Source of the DNA: Trematomus loennbergii
Lineage: Eukaryota; Chordata; Actinopteri; Perciformes; Nototheniidae
Direction: 5' to 3'
DNA: 64,000 nt
Assembly: GCA_012861695.1 (NCBI GenBank)
Contig: JAAOOA010000026.1
Span: 14,714,437-14,778,436, forward strand
Made by a program: the position numbers and the translations under genes. Under the pieces are notes generated by a model. That model was not told the DNA's origin. It searched no databases and saw only the letters and a program-made list of their open reading frames with translations. The number at the start of each line of letters is the position of its first letter. Positions within the stretch are counted from its first letter, which is position 1. This document shows, piece after piece, positions 1 to 61,320 of this stretch.

Positions 1-410
1 TGGAATGTACCAAAGTAATTTTTTATGTTGTGAATAAGGTAGAGTTTAGTAGCACCAGTGCCATATGAAAACCTCACAGTTGATAGTTCTATAAAAATGA
101 GCTTGTGTTAAAAGGTTTTGTAATCTTATGGCCTCAGATGACTCTCTTAAAAACCCCAAATTTGATATTATGATCATCCAAACTAATCCATCTTTATTGG
201 ACAATGCACTAATAAAGCAAAAAGTGTGACATGTAAGTCAACGATAATGCAATCAAAGTTTTGGAGATACGGTAAAGAGTCACAGCAGCACTACCTTCAA
301 TAAATTACAGATGTTATCCAGGAGGCACTGTTTACCCATGATTCAACACTCCAACACTTTGATGCACCTGGTGTAGATGAGTCACCTTCAGCTGGCTGGA
401 CTGCTAGAGA

Positions 411-429
411 CACACACACACACACACAC

Positions 430-472
<43 letters not shown>

Positions 473-482
473 CACACACAAC

Positions 483-516
<34 letters not shown>

Positions 517-532
517 ACACACACACACACAA
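411..532. repeat. interrupted (CA)n microsatellite
   Basis: About 120 bases of CA, broken by off-phase steps such as cacaacacac and cacaccacac. The translated Cys/Val repeats on the reverse strand are not genes. Confidence 0.95.
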
Positions 533-727
533 CTATCTAATGCCCTGATATGAGCTCACAATGGATGACCATAAAGTATAATAGTGATTTTGTTAACTGC
601 ATCTCCAACCACATACAAAGTCTTCTCAGGTTTAGATGTCTTAAGGTGGATATGTATACTAAATGTCATTGATATCTATTTGATATTCATCAATACATTT
701 AACTAAAACCCCAAAAGTTCAAACCCC

Positions 728-818
728 AGCGTGGCACTAGGGTAAAGTCAAAGGATCACCAAAGTATAATCTCCTGGGGACTGTAAATGTCTAAAGCTGA
801 GTTTCCTGGCAACATATT
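728..818. repeat. fragment of a dispersed teleost repeat
   Basis: Contains ggatcaccaaagt and ctcctggggactgtaaatgtct, which resemble a repeat I associate with many fish genomes (an ATCACCAAAGT block followed by CTCTGGGGACCATGAATGTCT). A related fragment lies at 20,687-20,757. Assignment is from memory; its class is uncertain. Confidence 0.45.
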
Positions 819-1225
819 TGATTATGATGGATAACTGAACGGACCTGCAGGGTAACGACCAAGTGGAAAGTGACACTTTTGTACCCTTCACCTGCAAAAG
901 GTTACTTAAAGGGACATGTAGCAACCAGGACAAGGGTCAATATGAGTAAATACCTATACAATAAATTCAAATAGACACAAAACAACTGCTGAAAGAAACA
1001 AAAACACTTCTAAAATTGACTAAACATCAATAAATAGACATAGAATAACACATAAGCTAAAAAAACACAGTAGTTAAACAATGTTACTTTAAACGGAATG
1101 TTTGGAATTCTGCAGAAAGAGTTCTGCTCCGGAATTTTCACAACATATGACCATGGAACTCTGCTGGATTCTCCATTCCAACCGAGGACTCTCAGCTGGT
1201 CATTACACACAAACCTGCTGGAGAG

Positions 1226-3370
1226 AAAGCATTGGTACACCTACAGAGAGAACTATTTCAAACTATGAACACTAAAATGTCTTCTAGACAACACCTGATT
1301 GCTCAGATGGAGCTTGTACAAAGCCTGTCCAAACTCACCCCGGAGGAGAGGAAGGTAGAGGTCAGAAGACAAATGTATGTGGAGCTGAAGGAAGTGGAGA
1401 TGGAGCGCAGACAAAATGCTGCTCTGGAGACCCTGGCAAATGGCGAGAGGGACAGAGAAGACACTCCAAAAGTTCCAAAAAGTCTCAAGAGTGCCAACAT
1501 GGAGAAGGACAGGAGGAGACAGAAGGCCCTGAGACAAGAAGGCAAACCAGTTGAAGCAAGAGAGGCTTCAGTGGCAACAATGATGCTGGAGGGAGTCAAA
1601 AACTCCTCACAATTTCATTGCTCTGAATGAAGAGCAAGAGAGGAGGCGAGAGGAGGCTGACAGCCTGACCCCCCACCTGAAGTCAACTGAGACCAGAAAT
1701 AAAACTCTGTACAACAACTGGTTGCAGAGGAAGAAATGGACAGTGAGCCTGTCGTTGATAACTCCACCTATCTCCTTCATGCTGAGAAACTAAAGCCAAC
1801 GTCTGATGGTATGTATCATCAGGGTTTGGAGGGGTTACTTTAGAAATTGTATCTGTAACAATAACTACTTACATGTCAAATCATTTCAAAGTGTATTGTA
1901 AACACTGTAATCCTGCTAGTAATCTCTATTTATATTTAAATGTAACAGCAATTGATTGCAATTCTTTAAATGTATTTTAATCTAATACAGTTACCTTTCT
2001 GTTTGTATCTTGATAAGGTAATCTCGTTACATGTAATCCATTACTCCTCAAGCTTGTGTGTCATATTCCCCTAGAGTGGCCTTGTTTTTAATTTGTTATT
2101 AACATGTAAGTCAACTTGTATCTTCTTTCATCTGAAGGAAAAGCAGCTGAGGTCAAAGAGAGCGTGCAGTCCATGCAGAAGGACAGACTCTCAGTTGGAC
2201 ACTGGGTTGGAAAGTACCGGCAGAACCATGAGAAGAAGCGGAGAAACGCCGGCGAAATACACAGGCTCAATACGAGCAATACGTCGCCTCAAGAGCCGTG
2301 GCCCCCAGAACACCGTGCTGAACGACCTGTTGGACTGGTCCGTCTGCTAAAAACAACAGCTTTAAATCCAGATTCGGACCAATTTCATTTTAGTGTTATT
2401 GTTATTGACCTTGTTTCTTTTGTTTTCTCTTTAGTAAACAAGTGTTGGAAAAGAAGAATGTCTTCAACAACTGCATTGGAAAGGAAGAAAAGGACAGTAG
2501 TCCTGTCATTGATTCCTCCAACTATCTCCTCTATGCTGAGAAACTAAAGCCAAAGTCTGATGGTATGTCTCATCAGGGTTGGGAGGGATACTTTTGTAAT
2601 CTGTTACAATAACTAGTTACACTTAAGCAAATCTAATCAGCACCGAGTATCAAAATATAAAAGGAATTAACCTGATTACTTTCCGTTAGTTTTGGATTAC
2701 GTCAAACGAAGTGCAATGCAAATGAAAACAAGAGAAAGTAAATTAAAATAATATGATTAGTACTTAAGTGTATGTAACAATGTAACCTTAGAAAGAGAAA
2801 GAAAATATTTAATATAAAACATTTAGTAACACTAATAGCTTACAAATGCTGTTTAAAAAACCTTAATACATGAATAATCAAAAGCATCGACTGTATTTTG
2901 TTTCATAAATCAGGAGCCGACCTACTGCATTCAAAAATAAATGTATTAGTAATAAGTAGTCTAAATATATACCATAAAGAAAATGTATTCAGAACGGCTA
3001 TAATATATAAATCTTTATTTTAAAGTGTAATGTCACACTGTAATCTTTCTAGTTTATTTAATTTGTTTAAATGTAACAGTTATCTGAAAACGTATTTTTC
3101 AATACAGTTACCTTCTTTTTGTTTCCTGATTATGTATTGTGTATTTCATTACTCCTCAAGCCTGTGTGTCATATTCCTCTACAGTGGCCTTGTTTTAAAT
3201 GTTTAATTCACAGGCAACTAAACTTGTATCTTCCTATCTGAAGGAAAAGCAGCTGAGGTCAAAGAGAGCCTGCAGTCCATGCAGAAGGACAGACTCTCAG
3301 TTGGACACTAGGTTGGAAAAGTACCAGCAGGACCATGAGAAGAAGCGGGAATTGTTGTTTCTTAAATAAA
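1226..3370 (+). pseudogene. unidentified, partly duplicated coiled-coil-type gene fragment
   Basis: Exon-like blocks appear in two copies. Copy A has a long charged helix-like segment (1,232-1,630, LTPEERKVEVRRQMYVELKE), continues in other frames (ALNEEQERRREEADSL, then DNSTYLLHAEKLKPTSD) to a gt at 1,809, then a block from 2,138 (KAAEVKESVQSMQKDRLSVG). Copy B has DSSNYLLYAEKLKPKSD (2,435-2,560, donor gtatgt) and a second KAAEVKESLQSMQKDRLSVG block (from about 3,241) with an in-frame TAG. Flanking introns are also similar, so the DNA was duplicated as a unit. Frame changes and stops suggest decay. The high Glu/Lys/Arg/Gln content fits a coiled coil. I do not recognise the family; it could be the tail of a neighbouring gene. 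Confidence 0.5.
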
Positions 3371-3536
3371 ATGTGTTCATTTTAATGTCTACTCTCTTAC
3401 AAACATGTTGGTTAACATGTGTTGACATTTCTACAACACACACAAGGTATCACATCTTATCATATTGGAATTATGCATTTGAAACATGTTGTCTATTGTT
3501 TTAGCAAGCCAAGGCACCTAGGGTATAGTGCCGTGC

Positions 3537-3597
3537 ACACACACACACAAACCCATTTCCACATTTCCACACACACACACACACCACACACACACAC
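3537..3597. repeat. imperfect (CA)n tract
   Basis: A short interrupted ACACAC tract. It is noncoding although open frames cross it. Confidence 0.85.
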
Positions 3598-4142
3598 CTG
3601 TAGTACTTCCTTGTAAGATGACCTCTTGACTCCCCTACCATCTGGAAAAGGGGATGACACTCTCACTCTTTGACTTATTGTTGTGGAAAAGGAATATACA
3701 ACCCAAATGAAGTCATAAGCACGGTCACACAATGTACAATATCCTTGCTCTCCTCCCTTGGTTGTATTATTGAGTACATTTAGTTTCAGTAGTTACAGTT
3801 TTTCTCGATTGCTAACACACTAAAATTATACATAAAGCACATTATGTTAACTGACACTCAAAGAGCAAAACATCAGCTCAAATCTCCAAACTCTAAACAC
3901 GTTTCAGCTTTTCACACAATTTGCAAATCAACATGGCACTTTTTGCAAACCACTGCACACGTTTCTCCCACGTAAGACACAGGAATCTGACATAAAGTCA
4001 CGGTTAGCTGGTTTAAAACACTGATATTCAAAATGCCTCACATATGGACCAATGATCAAGAAACACGTCCCACCTGACCAAACACCTGATAGCATAATTG
4101 TTGGCTCATCATCAGGATGTTAGCACTATAAAAAGACCAGTG

Positions 4143-4367
4143 AGTACTTTCTAACAGCAACAATGGAAGCCAACATGGAAGCAAGAGCAAGAGCAGAGGA
4201 AGAGGAAGAGGTGGGCTGAGAGTGAGAGGAGGAAGAATGAGAGGTAGAGGTAGAGCTGGAGGGAGAGGACGTGAACAAAGAAGAATACTCTCTAATGAAA
4301 TGAAATGTTATCAACCATGGTTTGTCGATGAGAGAGGCTGGACAGAGGGTTCAGCCTAATCTAAGTA
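4143..4367 (+). pseudogene. transposase remnant
   Basis: Begins with a purine-rich Arg/Gly/Glu-type run and later reads INHGLSMREAGQRVQPNLS in one frame (about 4,310-4,365). This is a helix-turn-helix segment typical, as I remember, of teleost IS630/Tc1-type transposases. The reading needs frame changes and ends early. The DDE catalytic domain is not visible. Confidence 0.65.
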
Positions 4368-4450
4368 TGTACTGTTGCCTCTGTAATCCGGACACTTAGA
4401 CTTGATAAGGTTAGTTACCAGTTTGTAGCTCTGCATAATTCATGATTTTC

Positions 4451-4921
4451 TGTCACAGTCTGCTTTCTCACTCACCTATTTTCTGCATTACATTCCTTAG
4501 TCACCTGGTAGCCACACCCTGTCTCTTTCTTCACTCTGTTACACCCATCAGCTCCAGTAGTATATAGGCCCACTTCACTCTCACCTCAGTGCCAGATCGT
4601 ACTTTGCAGCATGCCAGTCTTTCCAGCATACTTCCAGATTGCTGTCCCGGTTCCGACCCTGCCTGTCCCTGACCTGCCTGCCTCGCCTGATTCCTGACCC
4701 TGCCTGTACCCGGACTATTCTGCCACGCCTGCTCCCTGACCCGGTCTGTACCTGCGACTCCCGTTCTTGCCTTCTCCCGGAACCCTCGCCTGTCCCCGAC
4801 CAGCCCTTGGCCTACTACCTGCCTTTCGTCTCCTACCAGTTATTGCCTTCAATAAAGCTGGTTACAGACTATCCCTGGTTTCCCCGTGTTTTGCATTTTG
4901 GTCCTCAGCTCGTTTGTGACA
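4451..4921 (+). mobile_element. solo LTR of a retrotransposon (nested)
   Basis: A 471-base unit starting TGTCACAG and ending TTGTGACA, with a TATA-like tatataggcc near 4,561 and AATAAAG near 4,851, as in an LTR with its own promoter and poly(A) signal. The flanks ttttc and atttc could be a mutated five-base target duplication. No gag or pol coding sequence lies beside it, so it is a solo LTR. Its composition suggests a Gypsy-like fish element, but the superfamily is not proven. The proline/leucine-rich open frame across it (4,639-4,971) is not a gene. Confidence 0.7.
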
Positions 4922-5867
4922 ATTTCAGTGCTTATATCTGTTGTGCGAACGTATTTACTTCATTGCTGTAATTGAATTGTTGGCATGTTGCATACTATAA
5001 CTGTACAAGAATCCTGCACAATTGACTGTGGTAGACTCACTTTTATGCAACACAGACACTGACCAACCACTATATATTTGTTGTTTATCTGAAGGACTGA
5101 GAAACAAAGAGGTGCAGGTGGAAAGCTAAGGATTTCAATGAGGCACAGGAAGCAGCAGTTACAAACTGGGTTTTGGCAAACAATGCCATCACACTTAGAT
5201 CCGAAGCATAGTAACTATGTGCTGAGATGCATGTTGCACAATGTTATTTTGAAAACAATTTGTATTTCTTCATTTACTGTATTTCTGTATACTCAAGCAA
5301 TCTTTCTCTGCAGAAACCTCTATGTACAGAGCATAGCCCAAGTGCTTTAGATTATGCTCTCAGCAGTGTGTAGTTGGGTGGTCAAACAATCTAGTATTAT
5401 GAATGAAGTGTGTTATATATGGTGCTAAAGTTTGCATTTGGTAAGTGTTTATGTAGTTTTGAGTGCAGTGCTTCACTTAGCAGGAGAAATGAGGTGTTTT
5501 GCACTTTGGGTGTGTGGTTTTGTGAATTGTGTTTAGTGTTCTGAGAAACTGAGCAATTAAAAATAAAATGTGTGTTACAGTAGCAATCGAGAAAAACTGT
5601 AACCCACACACATAAGCACACAACACACACTCCCGTGTAGCATACCTCTGGCGTTGTTCTCCACTGGACCATCTCTAGACCGGAGACAACAATATCAGAC
5701 TAAAGCGAATTTAAGGCTTTTTTTTTTTTTAAATGAAGAGAATAACTGAAGAGAGGACCAGACAATAGCCTTATCATAATGCACTTGTTTATCTACCAAA
5801 CCACTGCCATGAAGCTAGTATGGCGCATCCCCTGGGTTTACAGATTACTGCACATTGAAAGGTTTAG

Positions 5868-5950
5868 ACAGTATCTTCATAGCATAGTGGGTAGTGAGGA
5901 TTGGTCTTCAACCCAAGGTTATGGGTTCACTCCCCACTGGGAATCTTGTT
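5868..5950 (+). repeat. possible tRNA-derived SINE fragment
   Basis: Contains tagcatagtgggtagtgagg (A-box-like) and ggttatgggttcactcccc (B-box-like, GGTTCACTCCC type) at tRNA-like spacing. There is no recognisable SINE body or tail. Confidence 0.45.
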
Positions 5951-8047
5951 TGTTTTTTCTTCATTAAGTTGTCTTTTATTGTGTCTTGAAAGAAAGTGTT
6001 TTTCATGAAGACCCTTGGCTGTCAGAGCAAAAATCAGTCTCGATTGGAAAAAAGTTGTTAAAATAGTAAAAGCATTTGATAAGCTTTTTAACTTCTTTGT
6101 GCCTAAAAGTGCTTTGTGTCAAGGTTGGAGGTGACCTTGTTTAATCAAACAGAAAAGCAGTTGAATATTTAAAGAAAGGTTTTCAACAGTGACTTTGAAG
6201 TCTGTTTGATAAGTATGATCTAAATCCACCCAGTCCCTGTGTCTGTTAAGTACAATTGTATGATCATAAATTGAGAGCTGTAATTAAGTCCAGCAAAATG
6301 AGAATATGAAGCTTAGAGTCTGCACTCAATAGGATTGTTTTATTGTTAATCTGTGCTGTTTCCATACGGTAGTCCAGCACAACACCACCTTCACCTAAAG
6401 TCATATTTACAATATTCCAACAATGTCCCCAAAAACAAATCTCTATGATTTTGTTTGTAATAATATATATATTTTTAAATAATCACAACAATATAATTTA
6501 AATGTATATATATATAAAAAACAGTGAAAACAAACATCAACTCAATCCAGGTATGATTAAGCATTTCAAAAATAATGTCATGCATTTTTTTTCCTTTATT
6601 TTTGGAAACAATAGAATGACATATACAGAGTGTGATGTGTCAAGTCAGGCTTCTCACAATGTGCTGCTTTAATTTCACCCTGATGACAAACAAGGGTTCA
6701 TAATTCAGCCCCCCCCCCCCCATACCGTGTGTGTAACAAATAGAGGCCGAGTCAATACAAATTGCCAAAACCTGATGACAACACAATTTGAAATACTGTC
6801 GTCTTGACCTTTTCCTCGCATTGTCATTTCATTTTTGACATCATTTGTCTTTTGGACAGTATACAATAATAGGGACAGGTGGACTACTTGAAAAGGAAAG
6901 CAAAAGCCATGAAAAAAAAGGGTTGTTTAAAACAGAAACAGACATGCTTTGTTTCAGTTCTTTATTTGTCAAACTGCTGTATTAATGCTAAATTAAACCA
7001 GTTATGGATATTTTATATTATGTAAAACGTGTACAATCGACCCAAATAGTGAATGCAATACCTGCAGAGTAAAAACATTTGGATAAAAATTGAGAAGTTA
7101 TTCTTAATTCATTTCAGCATGACACAGGTTATGTATTGCACAGGTACAGCAGATATCATCCTGCAATAACTTCATCATTTATATTCAAGGACAACATTGC
7201 AGAGTGATTCATTGCAGCGCTGTGCAGGTGATACATGGAGCACTTTTTTTCAAATCTATTTTGAGTTACAGCATTTTTGACTGGATAGTAATAAAAAAGA
7301 CATAATTGCAAAGCTCTGACTTTAAACTGAATTATGCCAGGGATACAACATTAGCCCCGCTTCACCTAAAGCTAATGCTGAAATGATTGGAAACATAATG
7401 GAAGCAAGAAGGTAAAAATCACAAAACAACATGTTTTTAAGTTTCTAGGCTGCATGATAGGCCTTTTAAAATGTGTTTGTGCTTTTTTAATTAGATAAAA
7501 GCTTGTATCTGTTCTATTTATTACAATGTGATCTTAAAATAATATTAAAATCAAGGATAAGATTTAGCTTTCATGTTTTAGATATAAACCTATCAGTTCT
7601 GGCAGCTTACACCAAAATCACATGCCTTAATAATCCTAAATAACCAAGAAGTAAGAATAACCTTCATTACTATAATCTATTAATTTACATTTTATATTGT
7701 CCAGTAAGCTTTTATATTATTACAAGAGGCTGTGGAAACAATTACATCAGATCTGGTGATAAATTACAGTACCCTTATAAAAAGGTGTTATCTCAATATT
7801 TATACTTTTACCAATATGTATACTTTGGTTTGTCATTTTGGTAATCTAAGAAACAGGTGGAAGGGACTTCAGTCAGGCTCATAGCATTTATACTATTGTT
7901 TAAATCTGTTTCAGTTTGGTGTGTGTGCCTCTCACAGGGCGGTGAGTATCAAAATGCCCCCGGGTACAAGTGACTGATATTTGTCATTGTATGAGGAGCC
8001 AGAGAGCTGAATTATTGAAGTCTTGTTTTTCATCAACCTGAAATTAA

Positions 8048-8206
<159 letters not shown>

Positions 8207-8644
8207 ATCACAGTCATTCACTCTAGCAAATTACTTCTGAAAACCTGCGCGGGACACAAAGTCCAAAATGAAAGTCCAACCTATTACCTCAGGGTGTGTG
8301 CGTGTGTTCCCTTGATTGTGTGCTTGTGTTTATTACACTGCATCATATTTCTCAATTTAACTGGACCTTATTCCCTAAAATGACCTTGTCCTGGTCGGCC
8401 CTGAGGAAGATAAAATATTGCATCACCAAAAAAAGACATTTTAAGGACAAAGCAAATGACCGGAATGTGTATTTATGATAGGATCAAACATACCAATAGG
8501 CTGGTAAAGAGGCAACCATTAATTTACAAGTCATTATGGCTCCTAACTGGAATTATGCAAGCCAATTTATCAGACATTATCTGCATTAAACATGCATGTA
8601 TCTGCTGTAATCTGTGGTGAAGTGTGGCTTATTCAAGGACCTTT

Positions 8645-8664
8645 GATGCCACCTAGAGGGCGAT
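8645..8664 (+). promoter_or_regulatory. CTCF-like motif
   Basis: The sequence gccacctagagggcg fits the CTCF core (CCACNAGRGGGCR type). It lies about 2 kb before the sh2d3c promoter. Assignment is by eye only. Confidence 0.35.
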
Positions 8665-9006
8665 TAAGAGACGACAAAGATCTTAACTGTTAGTGTATGA
8701 ACTGACTACAGTGAAGCTTACATGTTCTGTTTTCATTGAGGGACGCCTATGAGGGGCTGAAAAAGTCTTTTTTTATTTGCATGTGTGCATTCACAAAGAT
8801 TATAACTTATTTGTTGACACAATAAAACCAGAAAATGTGATGATGCAACAACTGAGCAATAAAGTCTAAAGTAATGTTTTCAGCACCTGAAACCCTAACC
8901 ACTCTTCAAGGTGAGAGGATGATAAATACATGAAAACAATACCTGTGGTTTCAGCTGATATTGACTTTAATAATGTTTAAACATTTCATATGCACTGAAG
9001 TTAGAT

Positions 9007-9056
9007 TTTTTTCACACAGTTTTTTTATTTTTTTCACACAGTTTTTTTATTTGTTT
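9007..9056 (+). repeat. short T-rich tandem repeat
   Basis: Two and a half copies of a 22-base unit of the form cacacagtttttttatttt. Function unknown. Confidence 0.6.
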
Positions 9057-10379
9057 CACTCTGTTCTATGGCTTCACACTTCACAGTTTCATAGCTGCAT
9101 ACTTGTGTGATATGGTCTTGACAGGAAGCCAAGTACATCTTTGCAGAAGCTGTACGCCCAAAAGTCAACAGGAAGTGAAAGCCCATAAAGACTATGGCTC
9201 AACATGTAAACTAATATACACACAACTGGTGTGATCTTAACTGGTCTCCCTAGTATTTGAAGAAAGGGGAAGAAAGATACAGAAATGACCACTTCTCAAA
9301 ATGATCAGATTGTGGTGATGGTCAGAAGGAAACACTGTTGACTGCTGCTAGGAGACAGGATGCTGGCCACGGTTTCTGCTTTTAAAGTCATGCCATTTAT
9401 TTTTACAATAGGGTACCTTATTACAATGTAAATATTTCTATGCAAAACAAGGTTAACAAAAAGGGAAAAACAAGTCTCCAAAAATCAACCTTATGAAAAC
9501 CTTTCTCTGAGCGAAATATCCAAACACAGGATTCCATGTTTTTTTTAATGCACTTCTCCATCATAATATAGGGATATTCACGTATTTTCATACAAAATTC
9601 TGCCTAATATTGGGTTTCTTTGAAAAAAGTAAAGCATGTTTGAACTTTGGTTGAATGCACATCAAAGGCCTGTAATGACTAATTCATTGTTAGGCTATTA
9701 TTCAAAGGATGGTCCTTGCCACATATATTTTAGGCATTTTCAGTTATTTCTTTACCAAATCAAACTGTGAAATGCTGAATGCCCTTACACACCACCCTAT
9801 CCAAGATGATCACCTGAATTGATGTAACTGCAATACTTCCATCCTGTGTAAAGAACAAGCTGACATACACACAATAATCATAAACACAACCTCAATGCAT
9901 TAGCATCCGGTGTGACTCACCCACACTCACAGAATTCACATTTGTGCATCGCAGAAGTCTGAGATGTGCTGATCAACATGTCCCGACATAAATACATATT
10001 TCAAATGTTTCAGGTGACTTAATCATGCATGTATGAAGCAGCATTATAATCTCTAACCTAATCAAACATTAACTGTTCAAAAGCGGCACAAGAAAGATGA
10101 AAGGACTCAGGGTAATAAGCGGTGATAGGTATTATTACCTCTGGATGAGTTTATAGCCAGCTGTTTATTTCAATGGGACTCAAATTACCAATCAGCACTT
10201 CTGACTTTACACCCTCCAAGTTTCCATCGGCACTCTATCTATCCTATCAACACTTTTTCATTCCAGCCTGACATGTTTCATATATTTGTATTCTTATCTT
10301 AACCTTTTCAAACCTTGTCATCTCATCTTTTCATTTCCTCCTACCATTGGCCCTCTCTGCTCTACACAGGAAGTGTCAC

Positions 10380-10607
10380 AGTGTGCCCTGCCCCTGTCAC
10401 TGCCTCTCATCTCTCAGTCACAGAGACACACACGCCTCTGTGAGCAGTAACTCACCCACAGAGAGGAACTGTGGTTCATACCAGAGTGTCTCCACCTTAA
10501 CACAGCTTATCCTCCCCATCCGGCTCTACTTTTTCTGTTGGTGTTCAGTTCCTCTCAGATGATCCATCTGTCAGCCAGCTGCAGCTGAGCCACACTGCAG
10601 CCACAAC
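10380..10607 (+). promoter_or_regulatory. inferred promoter and 5' UTR of the sh2d3c long form
   Basis: This is the region immediately before the exon 1 ATG. It contains aggaagtg (ETS-like, 10,369-10,376, just before the region) and tandem CAGCTG E-boxes near 10,576-10,587 (cagccagctgcagctgagcc). No canonical TATA box is placed. The exact start site and any noncoding upstream exon are unknown. Confidence 0.3.
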
Positions 10608-59316
<48,709 letters not shown>

Positions 59317-59606
59317 CACCTGCCCGACACCCAGCATGGACACTGAGAGGAGAGTGAGAGCGAATGAAGAGGCAGCTAACAGAGCATGTGCAGTGAGCAA
59401 AACAGAAAAGAGGGTGTCACATATAACACGCGTTGCACTCACTGTGGAGTTCCTCACTTAGTGCTAAAATATTCAAATGCCATCGGAGAAGACAAGCTAA
59501 GTGGAAAAGAAGATGGAGGAGATGGGTGACGAGCTCCTCTGCGTGATACGAACAGTAACATGTGTACGATGCGTCCCGACGGCCAAAAGGAGCTTGGCTT
59601 TGCTCC

Positions 59607-59612
59607 AATAAA
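59607..59612 (+). terminator. proximal poly(A) signal AATAAA
   Basis: AATAAA about 290 bases after the sh2d3c stop codon. The downstream sequence is only moderately T/GT-rich. It could give a short 3' UTR that lacks the AU-rich and Pumilio-type motifs. Confidence 0.4.
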
Positions 59613-59939
59613 ACACAAACTCCCTCTTGTTTCAAACAACGAGAGTCTGTCACACACTGTAGCAGAAATGCTTACAATAACTTACATGGCTCATATATAG
59701 ATGTTTCGTCTGCGTGAGTGAGTGAGTGTATGTGTGTTTACATTCCTTCATTTTTGTACTTCATTCATGTTTTATGTATTTTTAGTTTTGTCTTATTTAT
59801 TTGTTATGATCGAAGGATATCTAATCATCATGGATGTTGCTTCACCAGACTCATGTGAATCTGTCAGTCCTCATTCTGAAGGAGCCATGTTCATAAAACC
59901 TCATTAAATATGCATCAAGCAGTCCCATTGAATCCTATT

Positions 59940-59945
59940 AATAAA
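59940..59945 (+). terminator. second candidate poly(A) signal AATAAA
   Basis: AATAAA within attaataaatg, between the proximal and distal candidates. No clear GT-rich downstream element follows, so it is the weakest of the three. Confidence 0.2.
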
Positions 59946-60938
59946 TGTATCAGGCATGCATTCATAAATGTATCAGAAATGAAACATTTGCAGAAGCAAT
60001 GCAGCAATATGAGGACTTTGTGAATTGTTAAAAATGTTAAAAGAACAAAGCAACTTCCCTCTGTTGTATCTGTTTGACTATTACATTTGATATGTGTGTT
60101 TTGTGCACATAATTTTGCTTAAAAAGACACCAAGAGACCGAGAAAAAATGGGATATATACTCTTTAAATTTTGTTTAAGCAATGTTTCACTTAGTATAAA
60201 AACATTTAAGGACATGTGGCTTCAGCTTGTAAAGTTGCAGAAATATCTGAAATGGTTGATGCATGCGGCTATAAATGTTATACCAAGCAAAATGTTGCTT
60301 TAAACTAATAATTTAAATGTGTGTCAAGCTTGATAATATGCAGATGATACAGTGAAGATTCTTCAGGTCTGTGGATAATCTTGAACGACACCAAACGTAG
60401 AGAAATGTTTTCTTTAAGCTTTATTTTTCCAGTTTCAAAATCCAATGATTTACTGAAAGAATTTTCCAAACTGAGTCAAATAATGACATAGCCCTGTTTT
60501 AGAAAATGTCTTTTGATTGTATGTTTTGAATTTGTGTTTCAGCAATAGAGCTAATCATTTTATTGCTATATGGAATTACATTTTGGTTGCTGTTTTTACA
60601 GCATGTGGGCTTGGGAGGGCTGAAGCCGACTCTCAGAGCTATGCAATCATTTCAACTAAGGGCTGAGACCCCTGCGGAGACACACAGAAAAATATTCACT
60701 GTTTTCCCCCAACATCACCCTCTTTAAAAAGGCATATCCTTCTTCTTCCTGAACTTAGCCAAACTGATCATTGAATGAACTAAAGTAATATCTGATATCA
60801 ATGACTCGGATATCATTCTTAAAATAACCTGCCCCAGAGCTGCATATCAGAGATTCTTTAATGGTTGTTGATTTCCCCACTTTCTAGTCTGAATTTGTAC
60901 ATATGAGGTGGGAGCCATTTGCCAGTTTCCACTGTTGT

Positions 60939-60953
60939 CCAACAGGGGGCGGT
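60939..60953 (+). promoter_or_regulatory. CTCF-like motif in the 3' UTR
   Basis: The sequence ccaacagggggcggt fits the CTCF core. A similar motif (gccagtagagggcc) lies at about 61,858, just after the distal poly(A) site, in the same orientation. Confidence 0.35.
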
Positions 60954-61314
60954 CTTAAGTCAGCAAAAAAACACTGAATCATGAATTGTAAAACGATATA
61001 ACAGGAAAACACATATACAAAAACACATGTATTGTGTGTATCAAACCAATGTTTGATATCAATGTTATTAGGTATCATACTAACTGGTTTAGGTTTGGTA
61101 TCTGATATCACTGAAGAGGAAAAAGTGACGATGTAAAAGTTTTTTTTTGTCTCTGCTGAATGCTGTACAGGAATGCTCTCTGAAAGTGTGTGGATTCTCC
61201 TGTTTTTTATGACAGGACTGCGTGAGATTAACGTGAAAAGCAAAAAGACAAGAAATGTTTCAGGAATGATCTCATGTTTTTTTACGTACTGTATATAGCA
61301 ATTCACTTTTTTCA

Positions 61315-61320
61315 AATAAA
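61315..61320 (+). terminator. distal poly(A) signal AATAAA
   Basis: AATAAA in ttcaaataaaatg, followed after about 20 bases by a GT/T-rich element (ttggtttgttttttgg). Together these form a standard vertebrate cleavage and polyadenylation signal. Confidence 0.6.

Larger units (their letters stand above)
1..1225. other. noncoding stretch
   Basis: AT-rich DNA with one interrupted CA array (411-532) and one dispersed-repeat fragment (about 728-818). No gene is seen. Confidence 0.6.
3792..5603 (+). mobile_element. dead DNA transposon, Tc1/IS630-type by remnant, with terminal inverted repeats
   Basis: The ends are inverted copies: gttacagtttttctcgattg at 3,792 and its complement caatcgagaaaaactgtaac at 5,584-5,603. 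Inside, 4,143-4,367 holds a transposase remnant. A solo LTR (4,451-4,921) has landed within it. The element is broken by stops and the LTR, so it is inactive. Confidence 0.75.

Noticed and set aside
4639..4971. 110-codon Pro/Leu-rich open frame
   Set aside because: It lies inside the solo LTR and reflects its CCTG-rich sequence.
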